From contig CAWJPL010000035.1 in the NCBI GenBank assembly GCA_963844695.1, positions 432,564 through 496,563 on the forward strand: DNA of 64,000 nt, written 5' to 3'. Below, one piece after another: positions 16,783 through 24,712 of the stretch; the stretch's first letter is position 1; each line of letters opens with the position of its first letter. The stretch is from RYN-230 sp963844695 (GTDB taxonomy: Bacteria > Actinomycetota > Actinomycetes > Streptosporangiales > Streptosporangiaceae). The notes under the pieces are model-generated. The model was not told where the DNA came from and ran no database searches. It worked only from the letters and a program-made list of their open reading frames with translations. The translations under genes were made by a program, and so were the position numbers.

Positions 16783-19273
16783 TTGAACCGCTCGAGAACC
16801 AGTTGGTCGGTAATGACGGAAGAGCGCGTCAAGGCGAGAGAAGACGCCGACGAGGGCCCGGACCCTCGTCCCGGGCCGCATCTGCTGCTCAGGTGGCGGT
16901 CGGCCCTATTCGCTCCCGTCGGGGCGGGCCAGCGGCGCCGGCGTGGCAGCGACGGGCTGCGCCTGGCCGGCGCGATCCTCGCGCTCGTGTGCTGCGTGCT
17001 CATCATCCATTACGACTCCCGCATAGACCGCGCCATTGTCCAGGTCATCCATCCACCGCCGCGGAGCATTACCTGGCTGGTCACGGTGGTGTACGACGTT
17101 GGCTCGTTCGGCGTCACGATCGCCCTGGTGCTGCTGGCCCTGATCGCCCGCCGCTGGGTCGTCGCGCGGGACATCGCGCTGAGCGCCGCGGCGGCGGCGG
17201 CAGTGAGCGGGATCCTGATCCTCGTGCTCGGCGGCCGCGGCGGCAGGCCCAGCGGGATCGTGATCCACGGGTACGCCGTGAGCTTCCCGGTTCTCCAGAT
17301 CGCTCTGTTCATGGCGGTCGCCACGGCAGCGCTGCCGTATCTGGCCCGGGGGCTGCAACGTCTCATCGAGATCTTCATCGCGCTCACCGCGATGGCCTCA
17401 GCCGTCGGGGGTCACGGGCTGCCGCTCAACGTGCTGGGCAGCCTGGCCATCGGCTGGGGCACGACGGCGCTGGTCCGGCTGGTCTTCGGCTCGCCACTCG
17501 GCCTCCCCTCGGCCGACGACGTCCGGGCGCTGCTCAGCGAACTCGGTATCCACGCGAGCCAGGTGCGAGCGGCACCCCGGCAGGTCTGGGGGGTGGCGAA
17601 ATACCAGGCCAGCGACATGGATCCGGCCGGCACGCCGATGGGTGTGGCGGTCTACGGCCGGGATGCGGCCGACGCCAAACTCCTCACCAAGACGGCCCGG
17701 TTCCTCTTCTACCGGGACTCCGGGCCCAGCCTCACCATCACCCGGCTCCAGCAGGTCGAACACGAGGCGTATGTCACCTTGCGGGCCGCCCGGGCGGGCG
17801 TGGCCGTACCTGACATCGTGGAGGCAGGCACGGCGGGTCCATCCCACGACGCGCTGCTGGTCTACCGCTGGCCGGCCGGCCTGACGCTGTCCGAGGCTGA
17901 CGCGGCCCAGGTAACGTGACACCGCCCTGGACGACCTCTACCGTCAGATGCTGATCCTCCGGAAGACCCGCATCTCGCACGGCGCCATCAGTGGTGACAC
18001 CCTGCTCATCGACCCCGCCACGCAGACCACCACCCTGGTGGACTTCCGCAACGCCATCTCGAACGCCTCGCCCGATCAGCTCGATCGCGACATGGCTGGC
18101 GTCATCGCGGCCACCGCCGTCGTGGCCGGCGCCGAGCGGGCGGCCTACTCCGCAGCCCGGTCCCTGGACGCGGAGGTCCTCGCGGGTGCCCTCCAGCATC
18201 TGCACCGCGCGGCCCTCGACCCCGTCCTGAGCCGGACCCTGCGCGGCCAGCGCGGGCTCCTGGACGACGTCCGGCAGCGCGCCGCCCAGGCCAAGTCGAT
18301 CAGTGTCCCGAAACTGGTGGAACCCCGCCGGGTGAGCTGGCCCACGCTGATCATGGTGGTGGGCACGCTCATCGGCGGCTGGGCCCTCATCGGGGTCCTC
18401 ATCGACGTGTCCCAGTCCTTCGACACGGTGCTCGGGGCCAGCTGGCTCTGGGTCATCGTGGCGTTCGTCCTGGCCCAGGCGGCCTTCGTGGCGTCGGCCG
18501 TCGAAGCCATCGGCAGCGTGTCCGGGCCACTTCCGTTCGGCCGGGTGGTGGCGGTCGAGGTGGCCAACTCGTTCAGCGCCCTGGCCGGCGGGACGGCCGC
18601 CGTCTTCGCCACCCGGGTGCGTTTCTTCCAGCAGCAGGGCTACGACGCGTCGGTGGCGTTGAGCTCGGGCGCCATCATGACCACCTCCAGCTGGATCGCC
18701 ACCGGGGTGCTGACTCTCGTCTCGCTGCCCTTCGCCTGGGGATCCATCCACATCGAGGCCACCCCCGAGTCGGGGGGAAACTCCAAACTGGTCTGGATCA
18801 TCCTGGCCGTGGTGGTGCTGGCCGGCCTGCTGATCGGGGTGGCCTTCGCGGTACCCAGGCTCCGCAGGCTGGCCGCCAGCAAGCTGCGGCCCAAAGCCCG
18901 CGACATCTGGGGCAACTTCAGGCAGGTCGCCAGCTCCCCGCGCAAGCTGGTTCTCCTGGTCGGCGGCTCGTTCGCCCAGGAACTGGTCGTGGCCATGGCC
19001 CTGTCGGTGTCGCTGCGGGCCTTCGACGACCATCTCCGGTTGCCGACCCTGATCGTGGTCATCTTCCTGGCCGGGTTCATCGGCGGCATCTCGCCGTCAC
19101 CAGGCGGCATGGGCGTAGTGGAAGCGGGAATGATCCTCGGCCTCACCGCGGCCGGCGTCTCCGAGGCCGACGCCACCGCCGCGGTCTTCATCCAGCGCCT
19201 GTTCACGTCGTACCTGCCGCCGATCTGGGGCTGGATCACTCTCGTCTGGATGCGCAAACGCGAGTACCTGTGA
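16783..19273 (+). CDS. large PAP2/kinase-like/flippase-like membrane protein, one frameshift
   Basis: Two abutting frames form one protein of about 830 residues. The N-terminal part (to about residue 225) is a multi-span domain resembling a degenerate PAP2 region; the middle (about 240-420) looks like a protein-kinase-fold segment (MGVAVYGRDAADAKLLTKTA, YRWPAGLTLSEAD, LVDFRNAISNASPDQLDRD); the C-terminal half is a UPF0104/AglD-type flippase-like membrane domain, as in MprF (FVLAQAAFVASAVEAIG ... GFIGGISPSPGGMGVVEAG). A stop at 17917-17919 comes from one extra base; the next frame continues smoothly as DTALDDLYRQ. The start is uncertain (TTG 16783 or ATG 16813). Related actinobacterial proteins are thought to move lipid-linked substrates. 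Confidence 0.8.
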
Positions 19274-19501
19274 GCCCCGGTGGTCACCGGTGCAGCCCGC
19301 AGGGTCAGGCCTGGTCGCACAGGCCGAGCCGTAGCGCGAAAGTCACTGGTTCGGCGTGCAGCCGATGCTGCGGCAGGACACCTGGGCCGCACGACGCGGA
19401 CCCGAGGCCGTTTTGCCGGTGCTGATCCGGAGCGCCAGGGCTCCGGGTACGGCGCAGCCGTCCGCCGGAGACCAAGTCCGCTGTGGCCGCCGCCTCCCCG
19501 A

Positions 19502-21646
19502 TTATGCGATGCGACCGGCGTAGCGGCGGGTGAAGCCGTCGCCCGGGCCCGCGGTGACGGTCACGTCGTAGTACCCGTCAGCGTCCGTGGGCCAGTTGAC
19601 GGTCTTCGGATGGCCGATAGCCACCCGGACGGTCTGGGGCTGGCCCGCGTAGTCGTTCGGCGTGAGAGTGAAGACGACTTCCTCGTGCCCGTCGTTGGCC
19701 AGGGCCAGCCTGACCACGGACCTGGGCCGGCTGACCAGGGTCGCGGCGACGGCCGGCACCGGCCCGGCATTGTGGCCGGCCGGGACGACGGTCCCCGCGA
19801 ACGAGGTGAGGAAGCCGTCCGGGCCGTAGACCGAGAAGGCGTACTTGCCGGCCGTCTGGCTGGTGTCCCAGGTGTAGGTCTTGTCGCTGCCCTCGATCAC
19901 CGTGAACGGAGTGGCCGTGAGCGGCAGGTAGTCCTCCGGGTAGACCGCGAGCGAGGCGCCCACCTTCCCGCGGACAGACATGGTGGCCGTCACCCGGCCG
20001 CTGGCCCGGTTGACGACCGCGTCCGCATGCGTCTGGTGGATGCTCGGCCGGTGCGGCCGGGCTCCTGGTTCCTGGACCGGGAACGCCTGCCCGCCCTCGG
20101 GCGGAGTCGTCACCGGCGGGAAGTTCTCCTCCTCGTCCGACTGCGTGATCAGCGGCACCGTGTCTGGCAGGTCCGGGATGGAGAAGTCGGGGCGAGCGAA
20201 GTCGAAGGCGGCCGTCAGGTCACCGGCGACCGACCGCCGCCAGCCCGTGATGTTGCGGGCCCGCACCCCGCTCCAGGTCTCCAGGAACTGCAGCATCGAG
20301 GTGTGGTTGTAGGTGTTGGAGTCCACGTAGCCGCCGCGGGTCCACGGCGAGGCGATGATCATCGGCACCCGGCTGCCGAAGCCGATCGGCAGCCCGTCGA
20401 TGAACTCGTTCTTCACGCTCGTCTCGGGTGCCGGGGGCAGTACGTGGTCAAAGTAGCCGTCGTGCTCGTCGTACGTGACAAACAAGGCGGTGCTGTTCCA
20501 CAGGTCCTGGTTGCCCATCAGCGCCTCGAGCACCGCCCGGACGTAGTGGGCGCCGTAGCTCGGGCTCGCCGCCGGGTGCTCGGAGTACTCATACGGCGCC
20601 ACGATCCAGGAGACCTGCGGCAAGGTGCCTGCGGTGGCGTCGGCGAGGAACTGGGCCAGCACGTGGTTGACCTGGTTCGGGCCGAGCGGCACGCCGGCGT
20701 TCGGCAGCCAGGGCTGGACGGCGCCGCGCTTGGCCAGCTCCTGCCCCGCCGCGGTGGGCGCTTGCTCCGAGGTCTGGTATTGCTGGTAGAACCACAGCGA
20801 GTTGTCGGCGAAGTCGCCGACCCAGCCGTCGACGCCACCGCCGTCCCCGACCTCGTGGTTGGTGTAGACCTGCCAGGTGAGCCCCGCCTTCTGCAGGAGC
20901 TCGGGGTAGGTGGTGATGCTGTCGCTGCCGCTGAACTCCACGGTGTAGTCGTCGTCTGGGTTGGAGATCCAGCCGCCGCTCGTGCCGGTCCAGAAGTACA
21001 TCCGGTTCGGGCTCGTCGGGGCAAGAATCGCCTGATGGTAGCCATCGCAGATGGTGAACGCGTCAGCCAGGGCGTACTGGAACGGGATGTCGGCGCGGGT
21101 GAAGTAGCCCATCGTCTGCTCAGTCTTGGCCGGCACCCAGTTGTTCCACAGGCCGTCGTTGCGGGCGCTGTGGTCGCCGTCCCAGCTGTGGTCCAGGGCC
21201 CCCGCGTTCTGGGCGTTCACCTTCGACGAGTCCATGTGGAATGGCAGCAGATAGCCGCGGTCCGTCCGGGCCGCGTCCGGCTGCTCGAAGATGGTGTTGC
21301 CGTTCGGGTACTTCAGCGCTTGCTTGTCGGCGAAGCCGCGCACGCCCCGCAAGCTGCCGAAGTAATGGTCGAACGACCGGTTCTCCTGCATGAGGATCAC
21401 GACATGCTTGAGATCGGCGATCGTCCCGGTGAGATGACCCGGCTTCGTCGCCACGGCAGCCCTGGTCGTCCCGCCGAGCTGGGTGCACGCGCCCGCCGCG
21501 ATCGTCACCCCGGCGGCCGCGCCGGCGAGCTGAAGGAACCGGCGACGGGTGACGGCGGCCCGGAACGGCGTCAGTGAGCGGTAGTCGGTGGCGGGGCTGG
21601 CCGCTTCCCTGCCGTGCTCTTCGTTGTCCATATCGATGACACCCAC
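19502..21646 (-). CDS. phosphocholine-specific phospholipase C family, Tat-exported
   Basis: The 714-residue protein begins with a twin-arginine signal (RRRFLQLAGAAAGVTIAAG) and enters a phosphoesterase domain with the signature QENRSFDHYFGSLRG. Further conserved parts are FTICDGYHQAILAPTSPNR and LFVTYDEHDGYFDHVLPP. The C-terminal 200 residues form two beta-rich domains that are standard in this family. It probably hydrolyses phospholipids outside the cell for phosphate or membrane attack. GTG at 21646 has GAGAGG close upstream, and an ATG at 21631 is an alternative. A cysteine after the signal region (GACTQ) is not in a good lipobox. Confidence 0.93.
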   Translation of the reverse strand: MGVIDMDNEEHGREAASPATDYRSLTPFRAAVTRRRFLQLAGAAAGVTIAAGACTQLGGTTRAAVATKPGHLTGTIADLKHVVILMQENRSFDHYFGSLRGVRGFADKQALKYPNGNTIFEQPDAARTDRGYLLPFHMDSSKVNAQNAGALDHSWDGDHSARNDGLWNNWVPAKTEQTMGYFTRADIPFQYALADAFTICDGYHQAILAPTSPNRMYFWTGTSGGWISNPDDDYTVEFSGSDSITTYPELLQKAGLTWQVYTNHEVGDGGGVDGWVGDFADNSLWFYQQYQTSEQAPTAAGQELAKRGAVQPWLPNAGVPLGPNQVNHVLAQFLADATAGTLPQVSWIVAPYEYSEHPAASPSYGAHYVRAVLEALMGNQDLWNSTALFVTYDEHDGYFDHVLPPAPETSVKNEFIDGLPIGFGSRVPMIIASPWTRGGYVDSNTYNHTSMLQFLETWSGVRARNITGWRRSVAGDLTAAFDFARPDFSIPDLPDTVPLITQSDEEENFPPVTTPPEGGQAFPVQEPGARPHRPSIHQTHADAVVNRASGRVTATMSVRGKVGASLAVYPEDYLPLTATPFTVIEGSDKTYTWDTSQTAGKYAFSVYGPDGFLTSFAGTVVPAGHNAGPVPAVAATLVSRPRSVVRLALANDGHEEVVFTLTPNDYAGQPQTVRVAIGHPKTVNWPTDADGYYDVTVTAGPGDGFTRRYAGRIA

Positions 21647-21826
21647 ATCCTCTCAGCGTTGCCGCAACGAAACCATCCAAGACAACGCGAATCACGCAGA
21701 CAACGGCCGGCTGCAGGGGGAGGGCGGATGTTCAGGCGAATTGGAGATGAACGCCCCAGAACGCGTCGTCCAGATCTCAGCGTCGGCCGCCTCAGCCCTG
21801 GCGCCGCTAGTGGGGCAGACTGAGGG

Positions 21827-24712
21827 GTGGGCGACGGAGCTCCGGCTGGCAGCGTTGTCGCTGGCCAGATGACCGCGAGGAGGCGTTTCGGTGTTGCCTT
21901 GCCGCAGCAGACGGTGCCGCCGCCCCGGTTGCTCTATCGCGCCGGGCCGATGACGCCACATTCTGGTCTCAGGGGGCCCGCGGCGGGGCTGACGGGCCGG
22001 CTCAGCGAGCGTGGCGTCCTTGACCGGTTCGTTGCGGGCGTGCAGGCCGGTGAGGGCCGGGCACTGGTGCTGCGCGGTGAGCCCGGCGTGGGCAAGACCG
22101 TGCTGCTTGACTACCTGGCCGGGCGGGCCTCGGGATGCCGGATAGCGCGGGCCGTGGGAGTGCAGTCGGAGATGGAGCTGGCCTTCGCGGGGCTGCATCG
22201 GCTGTGCGCGCCGATGCTGGATCATGCTGCGTCTCTTCCGGTTCCGCAGCGTGAGGCGCTGCGGACCGCGTTCGGCCTTGACGCCGGCCCAGTGCCGGAC
22301 CGGTTCCTGGTCGGCCTGGCCGTGCTCGGCTTGCTGTCCGAGACAGCGGGGGAACGGCCGCTGATCTGCGTGGTGGATGACATCCAGTGGCTGGACCACG
22401 CCTCGGTGCAGGCGCTGGGGTTCGCGGCGCGGCGGCTGGCCGCCGATCCGGTGGGCCTGGTGTTCGCGACGCGGGTTGCGGGCCAGGACCTGACCGGACT
22501 GCCCGAGCTTGTGGTGGAGGGTCTGCCCGACCGCGATGCGCGGGCACTGCTCGAGTCGGTGCTGACCGGGCCGCTGGACGCGCGGGTCCGGGACCGGCTC
22601 ATCGCCGACACGAACGGGAACCCGCTGGCGTTGCTTGAGTTGCCGCGAGGGCTGACGATAGCGCAGTTGACGGGCGGGTTCGGGGTCAGCGGCGCGGTAC
22701 CGCTGGACGGGCGGATCGAGGAGGGTTTCGCGCGGCAGCTGGAGGCGTTGCCAGCGCAGACCCGGCGGCTGCTGCAACTCGCGGCAGCCGACCCCTCCGG
22801 CGATCCGGTGCTGGTGTGGCGGGCGGCCGGGCGGCTCGCGATCGGCGCCGGGGCGGCCGAGCCGGCGGTGCAGGCGGGGCTGGCGGAGTTCGGCGCGCGG
22901 GTGCGGTTCCGGCATCCGCTGGTGCGCTCGGCGGCCTACCGGTCGGCGTCGGCCCAGACGAGGCGGGAGCTGCACGGCGCGCTGGCCGAGGTCACCGACC
23001 CGGCTGTCGATCCTGACCGGCGGGCCTGGCACCGGGCCCAGGCCGCACCGGGCCCGGATGAAGGAGTTGCCGCCGAACTCGAGCATTGCGCAGGCCGAGC
23101 CCAGCGCCGCGGTGGCCTGGCGGCGGCGGCCGCGTTCCTGGAGCGGTCCGCAGGTCTGACGCTCGACCCGGCGCACCGCGCGCAGCGGGCGCTGGCCGCG
23201 GCGCAAGCCAAGCACCAGGCTGGCGCCCTTGACGCCGCGCTCGGCCTGCTGGCCATGGCCCAGGCCGGGCCGCTGGACAAACTGCAGCGTGCCCGCGGCG
23301 ACCTGCTGCGCGCCCAGGTCATATTCGCCTCAAGTCATGGCCGCGACGCGCCCCCGCTCATGCTCAGCGCGGCCAAGCAGCTCGAGGTGCTGGACGTCGG
23401 GCTAGCCCGGCGGACCTACCTGGAGGCGTTCACCGCCGCGCTGTTCGTCGGCCGCATGTCTCCGGCGGTCGTGGACGTGGCTAGAGCCGCACGTACGGCG
23501 CCCGCGCCACTGGGCCCGGCGCGTGCCCCCGACCTGCTCCTGGACGGCCTGGCGCTGCTGGTCACGGAGGGCTATGCGGCCGGGGCGCCCGCCCTGAGCC
23601 GGGCGCTGCTCGCTTTCCGCGATCAGGACATCTCGGCGGAGGAGGGCCTGAGCTGGCTGTGGCTCGCCGAGATGGCGGCCATAGCGGTGTGGGACGACGA
23701 GACATGGCACGTCCTGGCCAGCCGTCACGTGAAGCTCGCGCGTGAGGCGGGGGCACTCAGTGACCTCCCGCTCGCAGTCCTGTCCCGCTACCTCCTGCAC
23801 GCACACGCGGGCGAGCTGGAGCAGGGCGCGGCGCTCGTCGCGGAGGCGCAGGCGGTGGCCGACGCCACCGGAAGCCAGCTCGGGCCCTACGGTGGCCTGG
23901 GCGCCGCCGCGTTCCGGGGCCGTGAGGCTGAGGCTATCGAGCTCATCCAGGCCACCATGGACGGCGCGGCCAGCCGCGGCGAGGGCAGGGGGGTGGCCAG
24001 CCAGTACGCCGTCGCCCTGCTCTACAACGGCCTCGGCCGCTACGACGAGGCCCTGGCCGCCGCCGAACTGGCGTGCGAGTACGACGACATCGGCGTTGTC
24101 GGCTGGTCGCTCACGGAGCTGGTCGAGGCGGCCGTCCGCAGCGGCCAGCCCGCGCGCGCATCCGACGCTCTCCAGCGGCTTTCCGAGACGACCCGCGCCA
24201 GCGGCACCGACTGGGCGCTTGGCGTCGAGGCGCGGTCGCGGGCCCTGCTGAGTGAGGGTGCGGCCGCCGAGAACTGTTATCGCGAGGCGATCGAGCGGCT
24301 CGGCCGCACCCGCATGCGCCCGGCCGTGGCCCGCGCCCACTTCCTGTACGGCGAATGGCTGCGCCGCGAGGACCGGTACCGGGACGCCCGCGCCGAGCTC
24401 CGGACCGCCTATGACCTGTTTACCGCGATGGGCATGGAGGCGTTCGCCGAGCGAGCCCGGCATGAGCTGCTAGCCACCGGCGACACGGTGCGCAAGCGGA
24501 CGGCCCACACGGCCAGCCAGCTCACCGCCCAGGAGGCGCACATCGCCCGGCTCGCCGTCGACGGCCGCACCAACGTGGAGATCGGGGCCCAGCTATGCCT
24601 CAGCACCCGGACCGTCGAATGGCATCTCAGCAAGGTCTACACCAAGCTCGGAGTGGGCTCACGCCGAGAGCTGCGCCCGGCCCTGGCCCCACCTCGTCAG
24701 ATGCCGTCATGA
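21827..24712 (+). CDS. LuxR-family large ATP-binding regulator (LAL)
   Basis: About 960 residues: an N-terminal AAA/STAND ATPase with Walker A GEPGVGKT (K90) and Walker B ICVVDDIQWLD, a long helical-repeat middle, and a C-terminal LuxR helix-turn-helix (LTAQEAHIARLAVDGRTNVE, then LCLSTRTVEWHLSKVYTKLG). LAL proteins usually activate genes in secondary metabolism or sugar use after ligand and ATP binding. GTG 21827, ATG 21869 and ATG 21950 are all possible starts; the conserved part begins after residue 50. It converges on a paralogue and overlaps it by 6 bp at the 3' end. The phospholipase C gene is divergent, 180 bp away. Confidence 0.92.
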   Translation: MGDGAPAGSVVAGQMTARRRFGVALPQQTVPPPRLLYRAGPMTPHSGLRGPAAGLTGRLSERGVLDRFVAGVQAGEGRALVLRGEPGVGKTVLLDYLAGRASGCRIARAVGVQSEMELAFAGLHRLCAPMLDHAASLPVPQREALRTAFGLDAGPVPDRFLVGLAVLGLLSETAGERPLICVVDDIQWLDHASVQALGFAARRLAADPVGLVFATRVAGQDLTGLPELVVEGLPDRDARALLESVLTGPLDARVRDRLIADTNGNPLALLELPRGLTIAQLTGGFGVSGAVPLDGRIEEGFARQLEALPAQTRRLLQLAAADPSGDPVLVWRAAGRLAIGAGAAEPAVQAGLAEFGARVRFRHPLVRSAAYRSASAQTRRELHGALAEVTDPAVDPDRRAWHRAQAAPGPDEGVAAELEHCAGRAQRRGGLAAAAAFLERSAGLTLDPAHRAQRALAAAQAKHQAGALDAALGLLAMAQAGPLDKLQRARGDLLRAQVIFASSHGRDAPPLMLSAAKQLEVLDVGLARRTYLEAFTAALFVGRMSPAVVDVARAARTAPAPLGPARAPDLLLDGLALLVTEGYAAGAPALSRALLAFRDQDISAEEGLSWLWLAEMAAIAVWDDETWHVLASRHVKLAREAGALSDLPLAVLSRYLLHAHAGELEQGAALVAEAQAVADATGSQLGPYGGLGAAAFRGREAEAIELIQATMDGAASRGEGRGVASQYAVALLYNGLGRYDEALAAAELACEYDDIGVVGWSLTELVEAAVRSGQPARASDALQRLSETTRASGTDWALGVEARSRALLSEGAAAENCYREAIERLGRTRMRPAVARAHFLYGEWLRREDRYRDARAELRTAYDLFTAMGMEAFAERARHELLATGDTVRKRTAHTASQLTAQEAHIARLAVDGRTNVEIGAQLCLSTRTVEWHLSKVYTKLGVGSRRELRPALAPPRQMPS

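Noticed and set aside
19280..21577. 765-codon plus-strand frame over the phospholipase C gene
   Set aside because: The opposite strand has a Tat signal and full phospholipase C motifs; this frame is a shadow.
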